The translations under genes and the position numbers were made by a program. A DNA stretch of 64,000 nt from Clostridia bacterium (GTDB lineage Bacteria > Bacillota > Clostridia > Oscillospirales > CAG-272), in contig JAFTRE010000010.1 of the NCBI GenBank assembly GCA_017462385.1, positions 1 to 64,000 of the forward strand, given 5' to 3'. Under the pieces are notes generated by a model that saw only the letters and a list, made by a program, of their open reading frames with translations, had not been told where the DNA came from and did not search any database. Of this stretch, positions 8,924-17,271 are shown in pieces; positions within the stretch are counted from its first letter, which is position 1, and every line of letters starts with the position of its first letter.

Positions 8924-9562
8924 TCAGTCATTCAAGAGCTCGGCGAAATCGTAAATATAGCGGTCTGTCACCGCCTTGATCTCGTCAACAAATTCAGCGG
9001 AAGAGTCATCGTAAATGCCGTAAACCACAGCGCCCGACTCTTTACCCGCAATATCGGCATACAAATTGTCGTCGATAAAAATGACCTTGTCCACCGTAAC
9101 GCCCATGCGCTCGGCAGCTGTTTTGTATATCTCGGGGTCAGTCTTGGTTGTGCCGAAATCCGAGTCGCACGCCCACACATTTGAGAACATATCATATATT
9201 CCCAGACGCTTGAGACAGGGATCAAGCGAGGTATGCGGGCTGGCGGTCAGCACATTGAGATCGTCCCCCCGCGCGCGGAGCGCCTTAAGCGTTTCTATGA
9301 CATGCTCCTTCGCAGGTATGTGATAGGTGTACGCTTCAACAAAATACTCTCGCATTTTTTCCATTGCTTCGTCCACCGTCATTTTCAGTCCCAGCTTGAT
9401 ATAGTATTCCGCCGCGCCCCGATTGCCCAGCGGGGTGATTATCTTGATGATGTCCTCGGGATATTTCACGCCGTTCTCGTCCAGTATTCTCAGCATCACC
9501 TCGGCAAAGGTGGGCATGGAATCGACAAGCGTGCCGTCAAAGTCGAACAAATAGGTTTTCAT
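8924..9562 (-). CDS. HAD-superfamily phosphatase (phosphoglycolate phosphatase-like)
   Basis: A 212-residue HAD subfamily IA hydrolase. The nucleophile motif DFDGTLVDS is at residues 7-15, the Thr of motif II in NVLTASPH near residue 100, a Lys at TKTDPEIYK, and the acidic motif IFIDDNLYAD near residue 160. A helical cap lies between residues 15 and 85. It acts on small phosphorylated metabolites in the cytosol. Beside a sugar isomerase it may dephosphorylate or recycle a sugar phosphate. GAGG precedes the ATG. Confidence 0.85.
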   Translation of the reverse strand: MKTYLFDFDGTLVDSMPTFAEVMLRILDENGVKYPEDIIKIITPLGNRGAAEYYIKLGLKMTVDEAMEKMREYFVEAYTYHIPAKEHVIETLKALRARGDDLNVLTASPHTSLDPCLKRLGIYDMFSNVWACDSDFGTTKTDPEIYKTAAERMGVTVDKVIFIDDNLYADIAGKESGAVVYGIYDDSSAEFVDEIKAVTDRYIYDFAELLND

Positions 9563-9594
9563 TTTTGCCTCATATGTAAAAATATATTACTGCA

Positions 9595-9623
9595 ATTATA
9601 TCAAACAAATATATAAAAGTCAA
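9595..9623 (-). promoter_or_regulatory. Sigma-A promoter of the HAD/isomerase operon
   Basis: On the minus strand TTGACT (9623-9618) and TATAAT (9600-9595) are spaced by 17 bases, about 33 bases before the HAD gene. Confidence 0.75.
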
Positions 9624-9719
9624 TGCTCCGACAAGGATTCTGCCTACAATCCCGTCAATTTTTCAAGCGCGGACAGCTCATAGCAGGGGAAATACACGCC
9701 CCTACCTCACCGTTGTAAT

Positions 9720-10667
9720 TTAAAAACCACACTCCCGCTGAAAATCTGCGAGCGCCGCTAAATATTCTTCTTTATCGATAGGGTATGCAAGTCCATGCCC
9801 CGCGCCCTTGATGACCTTGAATTTTTTTGGTGCCGCGCACGCCCGGAACAGCTCGCGGCTCATGTCGCAAGGGACAAAAGCGTCGGTGTCTCCGTGTATG
9901 AAAATAATTGGAACACGGCTTTTTTTGACCGCCTCGAGCGGCGTTGTCTCCTCGAGGTCAAAGCGTCCGAAAACGCGCGCCCCCAGCTTGACAAAGGGAT
10001 AAAGCAAGTTCGCAGGCAGGTGCATCTCGCGAATAACCTTCTTGATGATCTCGCGCGCCGTGCTGTAGCCGCAATCTGCCAGTACACACACGACATTGTC
10101 GGGCAATTCTTGCTCGCCCGCCGCCATCATGACGGTCGCCGCGCCCATCGACACACCTGTAATTATAATTTTTACGTCTGCGCCGAATTTGTTTATAACA
10201 AAATTTATCCACGCAAGACAGTCTCTCCGCTCATTGATGCCAAAAGTGACAACATGACCGTCACTGCGCCCCGCGCCGCGCTGATCCACCAAAAGCACGT
10301 TGCGCCCCAGAGCAAAGCATCGCTCAATGCCGCCACTGAGATCGCGCTCGGAATAACCTCCGTAGCCGTGAAACAAAATTTCCACTATCGCGCCCTTGTG
10401 GTGTTCGTAATACTTGCCCCGCAAAGTCAGTCCGTCAAATGACTTTATCTCCACATCCTCGTGCGGCAGTGCGCGCGCCGTTTTGACCCAATCGATCATA
10501 GCTTCGCGGAACACCTCGTATATCTCACCCTGAAGTGTCTCGTATTCATCGGGTCCCGGCAGTTTTCTCTTGGGCGAATAAAAAACGCGGCAAAAGCATA
10601 TAAACGCTATCAAAAAAGCTATCAACACGGCGCCCGCCGCAACGCCGAGAATTATCCACAACCACAT
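9720..10667 (-). CDS. Membrane-anchored alpha/beta hydrolase
   Basis: A 315-residue serine hydrolase. A hydrophobic segment at residues 1-25 (MWLWIILGVAAG onward) anchors it in the membrane. The nucleophile elbow GVSMG is near residue 150, the acid in FIHGDTDAFVP near residue 260 and the His in GAGHGLAYP near residue 285, and the oxyanion-side HGYGGYSERD is present. It resembles the BEM46/YqkD group of esterase-like proteins. The frame opens at 10685 overlapping the ZIP stop, but GGAGG sits five bases before the ATG at 10667, so I prefer that. Substrate unknown. Confidence 0.8.
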   Translation of the reverse strand: MWLWIILGVAAGAVLIAFLIAFICFCRVFYSPKRKLPGPDEYETLQGEIYEVFREAMIDWVKTARALPHEDVEIKSFDGLTLRGKYYEHHKGAIVEILFHGYGGYSERDLSGGIERCFALGRNVLLVDQRGAGRSDGHVVTFGINERRDCLAWINFVINKFGADVKIIITGVSMGAATVMMAAGEQELPDNVVCVLADCGYSTAREIIKKVIREMHLPANLLYPFVKLGARVFGRFDLEETTPLEAVKKSRVPIIFIHGDTDAFVPCDMSRELFRACAAPKKFKVIKGAGHGLAYPIDKEEYLAALADFQRECGF

Positions 10668-10681
10668 AAAGTCCTCCATTA

Positions 10682-11434
10682 TCATCCCAACAGCACATCC
10701 GTCACAAGCATTATACAGAAGCCGACAAGCAAAGCATATGTCGCCCCGCGCTCGTTTCCGTGCGCGTGTGTCTCGGGAATCATTTCATCGCTTATGACAT
10801 ACAGCATCGTGCCGCCCGCGAAGGCAAGCGCAAAAGGAAGTATGGCTGACGATACGCTCACCGCAAAATATCCGATCAGCGTTCCGACAACCTCAACGAC
10901 GCCCGTCAGCATGGCGCACACAAACGTCTTACGGGGCGTAACACCCGACGCGAGCATAGGCCCGATAATGACCATTCCCTCGGGTATATTCTGCAAGGCG
11001 ATACCGCCCGCAATGATAAGCGCCTGCGAGGTATCTCCCGAGCCGAAGCCGACTCCTGCGGCAATGCCCTCGGGCAGATTGTGTATGGCTATAGCCGTCA
11101 CAAACAAAAGCACCTTGCTCAGCGCGGCATTGTTGTGCGGCTCTATGTCCGTTCCGACCAATCTGTGAAGGTGAGGCACCAGCTTATCTATAAGATTCAA
11201 GCAAAGCGCTCCCGCAAATATTCCCACGACTGTGACGATAAGACCGTATTTTCCTCCATAATCAAGCGAGGGCAGAATAAGTCCAAGCACTGCCGCTGCC
11301 AGCATAACGCCCGCGGCAAAGGACAGCACGATATCCGAAAATTTGTGCGATATTTTTTTGAATATAAAACCTATCACCGCGCCTATCACCGTGGCTCCGC
11401 CCACGCCCAGCGCTGTCAACAAAACCATTTGCAT
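10682..11434 (-). CDS. ZIP-family divalent metal transporter
   Basis: A 250-residue polytopic membrane protein with about eight hydrophobic helices. The signature metal-binding helix HNLPEGIAAGVGFG is near residues 137-150 and the second motif QNIPEG near residues 169-174. ZIP proteins carry zinc, iron or manganese into the cytosol. Position downstream of the ferritin/rubredoxin cluster favours an iron or manganese role, but a hairpin separates it from that cluster. The hydrolase follows it immediately. Confidence 0.9.
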   Translation of the reverse strand: MQMVLLTALGVGGATVIGAVIGFIFKKISHKFSDIVLSFAAGVMLAAAVLGLILPSLDYGGKYGLIVTVVGIFAGALCLNLIDKLVPHLHRLVGTDIEPHNNAALSKVLLFVTAIAIHNLPEGIAAGVGFGSGDTSQALIIAGGIALQNIPEGMVIIGPMLASGVTPRKTFVCAMLTGVVEVVGTLIGYFAVSVSSAILPFALAFAGGTMLYVISDEMIPETHAHGNERGATYALLVGFCIMLVTDVLLG

Positions 11435-11452
11435 ATCATATCTCCAAAATGT

Positions 11453-11491
11453 CCCGCCGCAAACACCGAGCTTATCGATATCTGCGGCGGG
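11453..11491 (-). terminator. Hairpin between the BFD-like gene and the ZIP gene
   Basis: A nine-base stem CCCGCCGCA/TGCGGCGGG around a 21-nt loop. Only a short T tract (ACATTTT) follows on the minus strand, so it may be an attenuator or processing hairpin more than a full terminator. Confidence 0.4.
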
Positions 11492-11509
11492 ATCGCGTTG
11501 CTTTTCGAT

Positions 11510-11722
11510 TTATGCCTTTGCAGACGAGCCCATCATAAGCTCGGAAATGATATCCAAAACCTTGTCATGACATCCGCCGCAGCCTGTGGAACAATGTGTT
11601 ATCTTCTGAACATCTTCAAATGTAGCCAAAACATCGTCGAAATGCTCATGTCCGTGCAAAGCATCCTCGATATCTGCATAGCTGACCTGCTTGCAGTTGC
11701 ACACCATATAGTTTTCTTTCAT
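11510..11722 (-). CDS. BFD-like [2Fe-2S]-binding protein
   Basis: A 70-residue protein with CNCKQV near residue 8 and STGCGGC near residue 45, the four-cysteine CxC...CxxC pattern of the bacterioferritin-associated ferredoxin (BFD/Fer2_BFD) domain. Such proteins donate electrons for iron release from ferritin or act as small redox carriers. The gene ends the operon that contains ferritin and rubredoxin, 15 bases after rubredoxin, which fits a role in ferritin iron mobilisation. It is slightly longer than typical BFD. Confidence 0.85.
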   Translation of the reverse strand: MKENYMVCNCKQVSYADIEDALHGHEHFDDVLATFEDVQKITHCSTGCGGCHDKVLDIISELMMGSSAKA

Positions 11723-11737
11723 TTTTAAGACCTCTCT

Positions 11738-11899
11738 TTATTCTTCAACACTGAAGGTGTCCTTACCCACGCCACACAGCGGGCATTCAAAGTCTTCGGG
11801 CAGGTCTTCAAACTTCGTGCCGGGAGCAATGCCGTTATCGGGATCGCCCAGTGCCTCGTCATATACCCAGCCACACGCGTCACATACATATTTTTTCAT
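11738..11899 (-). CDS. Rubredoxin
   Basis: A complete 53-residue rubredoxin, below the size usually listed by ORF callers. The reading is [18 protein letters not shown], later [20 protein letters not shown], ending VEE. The two CxxC pairs (CDAC and CPLC) bind one iron. It carries electrons to superoxide reductase and the flavodiiron protein. It lies 25 bases downstream of ferritin in the same operon, with GGAG upstream of its ATG. This is in addition to the rubredoxin domain fused to the flavodiiron protein. Confidence 0.95.
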   Translation of the reverse strand: MKKYVCDACGWVYDEALGDPDNGIAPGTKFEDLPEDFECPLCGVGKDTFSVEE

Positions 11900-11924
11900 T
11901 TTAGTCTTTCTCCTTTTGATTAAA

Positions 11925-12434
11925 TTAAAGTACCAGCGACGGCGCCGTGTAAACTCTTGCCGCCAGCTCCTGATTGAGCATATACAAGCTCTTGGGATCC
12001 GAACCGAACAGCTCCATCTTGGAGATCATGTCGTTTGCATTCGTCTCCTCCTCGCCCTGCTCCTTTACGAACCAGTCAAGGAACTGCATGGTGCGGAAAT
12101 CTCTTACGTCATAAGCCGCACTGTAAATATCGTTTATGAGCGAGGTTACGTATTTTTCGTGCTCAAGCCCCGCCTCAAGAACCGCCATATGGCTTTCAAA
12201 GGTCTTGTCCGGCTTCGCGATAGCTTCAAGTGTAACCGGCATATTTTCATTCTGTAAATATGTGTAGAACAGTATCGCGTGATCTCTTTCCTCTTGCGCC
12301 TGTATCATGTACCAATTTGCAAAGCCGTCAAGGCCCTTTGCCTTGAAATAGTTTGAAAAATCGAGATAAAGATAAGCGGAATAAAATTCCTTGTTGATCT
12401 GCTGATTTAACAGCTCATGAACCTTTGCGTCCAT
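11925..12434 (-). CDS. ftnA: Ferritin (non-heme)
   Basis: A 169-residue four-helix-bundle ferritin that oxidises and stores iron. The ferroxidase ligands are visible: Glu in [10 protein letters not shown] (near residue 17), [10 protein letters not shown] (near residues 48-57), and later Glu/Gln in EQGEEETNA near residue 125. I start at 12434, where AAGGAGG lies at normal distance; the longer frame to 12467 overlaps the upstream gene. By oxidising Fe(II) it limits Fenton chemistry, which fits the superoxide reductase and flavodiiron genes upstream. Confidence 0.95.
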   Translation of the reverse strand: MDAKVHELLNQQINKEFYSAYLYLDFSNYFKAKGLDGFANWYMIQAQEERDHAILFYTYLQNENMPVTLEAIAKPDKTFESHMAVLEAGLEHEKYVTSLINDIYSAAYDVRDFRTMQFLDWFVKEQGEEETNANDMISKMELFGSDPKSLYMLNQELAARVYTAPSLVL

Positions 12435-12448
12435 TTTGAACCTCCTTA

Positions 12449-12829
12449 TCAGATATCGGCTTTCCACAAGCCGTGAAGATTGCAGTAAGCGTATACCGCT
12501 ACAGGCTTCTCATCGTGCAGAGCGAATGTAACTGTGGGCTCAGCTCCCACATCCATACATTTTCTCTGACCGCCTACCGAGGTCTGCAAATAGACCCATG
12601 CAATGTGATGCTCCTCTGCCATGGGATGAGCAACTGCTCCGACCGTAACCTTAACAAGGTTACCCTCGACCGATACGACGGGGATATGCTTTTCATGGCT
12701 TGCTTCCACCACTCCGGGCTCCAGCTTGGTCATTTTCTGACCACAGCACATCACGGGAACGCCTGCATCGCGTACCATACCTACGATGTTACCGCAATGC
12801 TCGCAAATGTAAAATCTGTTTTCACACAT
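12449..12829 (-). CDS. dfx: Desulfoferrodoxin (2Fe superoxide reductase)
   Basis: A 126-residue class I superoxide reductase. The N-terminal rubredoxin-like desulforedoxin domain has CEHC near residue 9 and CC near residue 28. The catalytic domain supplies the His4Cys iron site with HEKHIPVV, HPMAEEHHI and CNLHGLW. It reduces superoxide to hydrogen peroxide without making oxygen, using rubredoxin as donor. It sits between the flavodiiron gene and ferritin in one operon. Confidence 0.97.
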   Translation of the reverse strand: MCENRFYICEHCGNIVGMVRDAGVPVMCCGQKMTKLEPGVVEASHEKHIPVVSVEGNLVKVTVGAVAHPMAEEHHIAWVYLQTSVGGQRKCMDVGAEPTVTFALHDEKPVAVYAYCNLHGLWKADI

Positions 12830-12858
12830 ATTAGTTTTCCTCCGAAAATATATAAATT

Positions 12859-14649
12859 CTATTTAATTTCTTCAAAATCGGCCGCGCCGTGCTTGCAGAG
12901 CGGACAGATATAATCCTCGGGCAGCTCCTCGCCCTCATAAACAAAGCCGCATATCTTGCAAACATAGCCTTTTTTGCCCTGGGTCTGAGGCTTGGGCTTG
13001 ACATTGTTGTGATAATATGCATATGTCATAGTCTCTCTGTCGGACAGTACTCTCGCCTCGGTCACCGAGCAAATGAACATTCCGTGAGTATCGAGGTCTA
13101 TATATTGCTCCACCTTGAGCGACATAAAGGAGTTGATATAGCGGGGCAGGAATACCAGCCCGTTATCCGAGCGAAGCGGCTCGCAGTCGGCGAATTTATC
13201 CACATTTCTACCGCTTCTGAAGCCGAAGCTTTCAAACACCTTAAAGGGTGCGTCCACAGTCAAGCAGCTTATATTCATGATACCCGTCTGCTTGATGATA
13301 TGGTGGGAATAATTATTCTTGTTGATAGTAACTGCGAGGCGGTTGGGAGTGTTGGTCACCTGAGTGACGGTATTAACGATGAGTCCGTTGTCCTTCTTGC
13401 CGTCGTTGGAGGTCACGACATACAGGCCGTAACCGATATTGAACAGGGCGGTAAGATCGTTCTTATTGGCGGTGGAATCCTGTTGCGCCAGATACTCGCG
13501 GCAAAGCTCCTCGACAAGCGAATTGAGCTGTGCTCCGCTGTCCTCATTCAGCGCGGACAGTATTTTGACCGTTGTGTCGGTAAATATGAGGTTTTTGCAT
13601 TTCTCAAGCATACCGCGCATCACCTTTGCGGCGAGCGGCGCCCAGCTTCCGTTTTCAACAAGAGCTACGGTGCGGTTGGAGAAATTGCGCTCGGTCAGAT
13701 GATTTATAAACTCGCGCATAAAGGGGAATATATCGGCGTTATAGGTAGTAGTCGCGAGCACAAGCTTGCTGTAGCGGAAAGCGTCGCCGACAGCCTCTGC
13801 CATATCGCAACGCGCCAAGTCATGCACGACCACGCGGGGACAGCCGTTTGCTTTGAGCTTATCGACAAGCTGCAGGACCGCCTTTTTGGTATTTCCGTAA
13901 ACCGAGGTATAGGCGATAACTATTCCCTCCTCCTCCGGCTGATAGCTCGACCAGGTATTGTAAAGGTTGAGATAGTAGCCGAGATTTTCAGTCAACACGG
14001 GACCGTGAAGCGGGCAAATAATGCTGATATCCAGTCCCGCCGCCTTTTTGAGCAGGCTTTGCACCTGTGCGCCGTATTTGCCGACGATACCGATAAAATA
14101 TCTGCGCGCCTCATCTGTCCAGGGCTCATCGACGTCAAGTGCACCGAACTTTCCGAAGCCGTCCGCCGAGAACAAGACCTTGTCGGTCACGTCGTATGTC
14201 ACAATGACCTCGGGCCAGTGCACCATGGGTGCGGCAACGAATGCCAGAGTGTGCTTGCCGAGGCAGAGCGTATCTCCCTCTCCGACAACTATTCTCTTGT
14301 CCTCGAACTCGGTTCCGAAGAAATTTTTCATCATAACAAACGCCTTGGCGGAGGACACGATCTTCGCCTCGGGATATGCCTTTACGAAATTCGCGATATT
14401 AGCCGAATGATCGGGCTCCATATGCTGAACGACAAGGTAGTCGGGACGGCGGCTGCCGAGTGTGTTCTGAATATTGTCTAGCCATTCGTGAGTAAATCCG
14501 GCGTCGACAGTGTCCATAATAGCTATTTTATCATCCATAATGGCATATGAATTGTAAGCCATGCCGGAGGGGACCTTGTACTGTCCCTCAAACAGATCGA
14601 CTTTGTGGTCATTGACGCCTATATATTTTATATCGTTGGTAATATACAT
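12859..14649 (-). CDS. Flavodiiron protein fused to flavin reductase and rubredoxin domains
   Basis: A 596-residue oxygen or NO reductase. Residues 1-245 are the diiron metallo-beta-lactamase domain with ligands HMEPDHS, VHWPE, SADGFG and CPLHGP. Residues about 250-390 are flavodoxin (AYTSVYGNTKKAV). Residues about 405-560 are a flavin reductase (FMN-binding split barrel). The last 45 are rubredoxin (CKIC...CPLC). The frame opens at 14736 but AAAGGATAA precedes the ATG at 14649, starting the conserved YITNDIKYIGV. The fusion lets NAD(P)H electrons reach the diiron site in one chain. First gene of the defence operon. Confidence 0.95.
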   Translation of the reverse strand: MYITNDIKYIGVNDHKVDLFEGQYKVPSGMAYNSYAIMDDKIAIMDTVDAGFTHEWLDNIQNTLGSRRPDYLVVQHMEPDHSANIANFVKAYPEAKIVSSAKAFVMMKNFFGTEFEDKRIVVGEGDTLCLGKHTLAFVAAPMVHWPEVIVTYDVTDKVLFSADGFGKFGALDVDEPWTDEARRYFIGIVGKYGAQVQSLLKKAAGLDISIICPLHGPVLTENLGYYLNLYNTWSSYQPEEEGIVIAYTSVYGNTKKAVLQLVDKLKANGCPRVVVHDLARCDMAEAVGDAFRYSKLVLATTTYNADIFPFMREFINHLTERNFSNRTVALVENGSWAPLAAKVMRGMLEKCKNLIFTDTTVKILSALNEDSGAQLNSLVEELCREYLAQQDSTANKNDLTALFNIGYGLYVVTSNDGKKDNGLIVNTVTQVTNTPNRLAVTINKNNYSHHIIKQTGIMNISCLTVDAPFKVFESFGFRSGRNVDKFADCEPLRSDNGLVFLPRYINSFMSLKVEQYIDLDTHGMFICSVTEARVLSDRETMTYAYYHNNVKPKPQTQGKKGYVCKICGFVYEGEELPEDYICPLCKHGAADFEEIK

Positions 14650-14707
14650 TGAAGTTATCCTTTCCGTGCCTTGTGCGGCAACACCTGCTCGTATATTTGC
14701 TTTTATA

Positions 14708-14736
14708 ATTATACTACTATTTTCAATAATATTCAA
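14708..14736 (-). promoter_or_regulatory. Sigma-A promoter of the oxygen-defence operon
   Basis: Minus-strand TTGAAT (14736-14731) and TATAAT (14713-14708) with 17-nt spacing, about 60 bases upstream of the flavodiiron start. It lies between the ferredoxin-like gene and the operon, so the operon has its own start. Confidence 0.7.
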
Positions 14737-14750
14737 TACGGTTTTTAAAC

Positions 14751-15449
14751 TCAGTCAAGAATTTTTCCGTCGGTAGATACAGTGATCACCTGCCACGGAA
14801 TGAACTTGCCGCTTGCCTGAAGTGCACGCTTGACCGCGTTCTCTATCCCGCCGCAGCAAGGCACCTCCATGCGAGCTATCTTGACGCTTTTAATATCGTT
14901 ATTTTTGATGATCTGCGTCAGCTTCTCGGCATAGTCACCCTCGTCCAGCTTGGGACAGCCGATCAGGGTTATGTGATTACGTATAAATTCATTATGAAAG
15001 TTTCCGTATGCAAACGCCGTGCAATCGGCGGCTACAAGCAGGTTTGCACCGTCAAAATAAGGTGCGTTGACGGGCACCAGCTTGATCTGACAGGGCCACT
15101 GCATCAGTTGGCTGGTGACGGGTGCCGTTCTCGCCGAAACGATCGGCGCGTCGCGCTTGATGGCTTTGGACTGTGTCCCGGGACAACCGCAGGGTAGCTT
15201 GACACCGAACTTTTGCATTTTTGCCTGACGTACCGCATCCTCGTTATACTCGGGGGCCTCGCGCTCCTCAAAGGTTATGGCTCCCGTAGGACAGGCCGGA
15301 AGGCAGTCGCCAAGTCCGTCGCAGTAATCCTCGCGGGTAAGCTCGGCTTTACCGTCTATCATCTCGATGGCTCCCTCGTGGCAAGCCGCAGCACAAGCCC
15401 CACAACCGTTGCATTTTTCCTTATCTATTTTTATGATCTTTCTGAGCAT
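14751..15449 (-). CDS. 4Fe-4S ferredoxin-domain protein
   Basis: A 232-residue iron-sulfur protein. Two ferredoxin clusters are in the first 65 residues: CNGCGACAAAC then, after CDGLGDCLPAC, PTGAI. A region of about 150 residues follows with LPCGCPG, VAADCTAFAYG, LIGCPKLD and VPCCGGIE cysteines. Such proteins occur beside hcp and Crp/Fnr-type nitrosative or oxygen stress regulators in Clostridia. It is a probable electron carrier, cytosolic. The promoter is shared space with the divergent Crp/Fnr gene. Confidence 0.85.
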   Translation of the reverse strand: MLRKIIKIDKEKCNGCGACAAACHEGAIEMIDGKAELTREDYCDGLGDCLPACPTGAITFEEREAPEYNEDAVRQAKMQKFGVKLPCGCPGTQSKAIKRDAPIVSARTAPVTSQLMQWPCQIKLVPVNAPYFDGANLLVAADCTAFAYGNFHNEFIRNHITLIGCPKLDEGDYAEKLTQIIKNNDIKSVKIARMEVPCCGGIENAVKRALQASGKFIPWQVITVSTDGKILD

Positions 15450-15463
15450 TTTTCGTATCCTCC

Positions 15464-15492
15464 TTGATTTTCTGACACTATTATAGTATAAT
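15464..15492 (+). promoter_or_regulatory. Sigma-A promoter of the Crp/Fnr-type regulator
   Basis: TTGATT at 15464-15469 and TATAAT at 15487-15492, 17 bases apart. Confidence 0.75.
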
Positions 15493-15506
15493 TAGGGCAT
15501 AAAATC

Positions 15507-15522
15507 TGTTGAATTTTCAACA
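15507..15522. promoter_or_regulatory. Palindromic operator, probably for the Crp/Fnr regulator
   Basis: TGTTGAA-TT-TTCAACA is a perfect seven-base inverted repeat with a 2-nt centre. It starts 15 bases after the -10 box, so a bound dimer would cover the transcription start of the regulator and could also affect the divergent ferredoxin gene. Autorepression is the simplest reading. Confidence 0.6.
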
Positions 15523-15536
15523 AAACGGAGAGAATT

Positions 15537-16196
15537 TTGAAAAAATATTTTAAAATTTTAAGGAAATGTCCGCTTTTCGATCAAATTACGGACGATAACC
15601 TGCTGCGAATGCTGGTCTGCCTCGGTGCAAGAGTAGAAACATTTGAAAAGAAATACACCATTTTTGCCGAGGGAGCGCCCGCCAATCATATCGGCATAGT
15701 GCTTTCAGGCTCGGCGCAGATAATACAGGTTGATTATTTCGGCAACCGAAGCATTTTGAACAGCATCGAGCCGGCGCAAATGTTCGCCGAGGCCTTTGCC
15801 TGCGCGGAGGTGCGCTCAATGCCCGTCAGCGTCATAGCAAACGAGCCGTGCGAGGTCATGCTGATAGATTGCCGGCACATTCTGCACACATGCTCCAACA
15901 ACTGCGAATTCCATCAGCAGCTCATATTTAATTTAATGAAGGATTTGGCAACAAAAACCATTATGTTTCATCAGCGCATTGAAATAACCTCCAAGCGCAC
16001 GACGCGGGAAAAGCTGATGGCGTATCTTTTGCTTCAAGCCAAAAAATCGGGCAGTAACAGCTTTGACGTGCCATTCGACCGGCAGGAGCTTGCAGACTAT
16101 CTTGAGGTCGACCGAAGCGGACTGTCCGCCGAGATCGGCAAAATGAAAAAGGAGGGGCTTATCGATAACAGCAAAAAGCACTTTGTGCTGTTATAA
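15537..16196 (+). CDS. Crp/Fnr-family transcriptional regulator
   Basis: A 219-residue regulator with a TTG start eight bases after GGAG. Residues 1-120 form the cyclic-nucleotide-type beta-roll, and residues 140-219 a winged helix-turn-helix (DRQELADYLEVDRSGLSAEI). The N-terminal four-cysteine cluster of Fnr is absent; scattered Cys at positions 11, 28, 89 and around 112-124 might sense redox. Divergent from the ferredoxin and next to the flavodiiron operon, it likely controls the stress cluster in response to NO, oxygen or redox state. It resembles the HcpR-like clostridial group; the ligand is unknown. Confidence 0.9.
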   Translation: MKKYFKILRKCPLFDQITDDNLLRMLVCLGARVETFEKKYTIFAEGAPANHIGIVLSGSAQIIQVDYFGNRSILNSIEPAQMFAEAFACAEVRSMPVSVIANEPCEVMLIDCRHILHTCSNNCEFHQQLIFNLMKDLATKTIMFHQRIEITSKRTTREKLMAYLLLQAKKSGSNSFDVPFDRQELADYLEVDRSGLSAEIGKMKKEGLIDNSKKHFVLL

Positions 16197-16201
16197 AAGC
16201 C

Positions 16202-16230
16202 TTGACAAGCTTACCTCAAATCGATATAAT
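16202..16230 (+). promoter_or_regulatory. Consensus sigma-A promoter of the BadF-type kinase
   Basis: TTGACA (16202-16207) and TATAAT (16225-16230) with exactly 17 bases between: a perfect consensus promoter starting just after the Crp/Fnr stop codon. Confidence 0.85.
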
Positions 16231-16259
16231 AAAACCACAAAAACCATTCGGAGGCCTAT

Positions 16260-17195
16260 ATGCACCACCGTTATACACTCGCCGCGTTTGACGTAGGCGG
16301 CAGTAAGATACAAGCCCTGCTTTTCACCGAACAAGGCCACATTCTCGCCCACATTCGCGACCGCGGCGGCAACCCGCTCGAGCGCGGACTTGAGGTCGCC
16401 GCAGAGCACTATGCAAATGTCATATCCCGCTTGATACAAGAGGCGGGAGTTGAATGCGTCGACGCACTTTACGGCGGCGTCGCCGCTACGGAATATTTCG
16501 GCGACGGACTCAAAAACGAGCTTGAAAAAGGACTTCCTAAGGTCAAGCATATTCGCATTGAGGGCGACGGCTGTGCGCTCATTTCGGGTATGCTGGGGCA
16601 CCGAGACGGCGCCTGCATGATAAGCGGTACCGGTTCATCCATATATGTCCGAGAGGGCGACGAATATTACCACCTCGGCGGTTGGGGACACCTCATCGAC
16701 ACCTGCGGGAGCGGGTTTATGCTGGGGCGTCTGGCAATTCAGGCCGCCTGCCGCGCGCATGACGGCATCTCCGAGCCCACACTGCTCTGCGAGCTGCTCG
16801 AGAAACAGTGCGGCGAGCCGATATGGGATCACTTTATCAAGCTGTATCACGGCGAACGCCCCTATATTGCGACATTTGCTGGCACTGTTTTTGAGGCGCG
16901 CAAGCGAGGTGACCGCGTTGCGACCCGCATTTTCAATGAATGCGCCCGCGACCTTGCAAACATCGCCTTCGCCGCCGCGCGGAGGATAGCAAAGCCTTTC
17001 GACCTCGTGCTCAACGGCGGTATTTTCGCCGCCTTCCCCGAATACGCCGAAGCTGTCAAAGCGCTCTGCCCCGAAAGCGCGAATGTTATACTTTCGGACG
17101 TCCCTCCCGTTTACGGCAGTGCAGTCGAAGCCATGTACGATATCGGACTTGACTGCGACGATAATTTCCGCAAGACCTTCCTCGCGGAATTCTGA
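16260..17195 (+). CDS. BadF/BadG-type ATPase, probable N-acetylglucosamine kinase-like sugar kinase
   Basis: A 311-residue ASKHA-fold ATPase. The phosphate-1 motif FDVGGSKIQALLF is at residues 10-22, a second motif SGTGSS near residue 122, GGWGHLIDTCGSGFMLG near residue 140-156 and adenosine motif LNGGIFA near residue 255. Members include mammalian-type GlcNAc kinases and 2-hydroxyacyl-CoA dehydratase activators. The GGWGH/GSGF pattern and lack of a CxxC cluster favour the sugar kinase branch. CGGAGG precedes the ATG. It is monocistronic between a consensus promoter and a strong terminator. Confidence 0.8.
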   Translation: MHHRYTLAAFDVGGSKIQALLFTEQGHILAHIRDRGGNPLERGLEVAAEHYANVISRLIQEAGVECVDALYGGVAATEYFGDGLKNELEKGLPKVKHIRIEGDGCALISGMLGHRDGACMISGTGSSIYVREGDEYYHLGGWGHLIDTCGSGFMLGRLAIQAACRAHDGISEPTLLCELLEKQCGEPIWDHFIKLYHGERPYIATFAGTVFEARKRGDRVATRIFNECARDLANIAFAAARRIAKPFDLVLNGGIFAAFPEYAEAVKALCPESANVILSDVPPVYGSAVEAMYDIGLDCDDNFRKTFLAEF

Positions 17196-17211
17196 GCGTT
17201 CGGGCGATAAC

Positions 17212-17236
17212 AAAAAGCCGCGTTTGCGGCTTTTTT
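17212..17236. terminator. Bidirectional rho-independent terminator
   Basis: AAAAAGCCGC-GTTT-GCGGCTTTTT, a clean ten-base stem with T tracts on both strands, between two convergent genes. Confidence 0.9.
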
Positions 17237-17271
17237 ATTATGATACTTTTTTCGGTCAAGCTTCATTGCAA

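Noticed and set aside
12889..14481. A 530-residue plus-strand frame opposite the flavodiiron gene
   Set aside because: The minus-strand product has all diiron, flavodoxin and rubredoxin motifs. The antisense frame lacks a ribosome site and any known domain.
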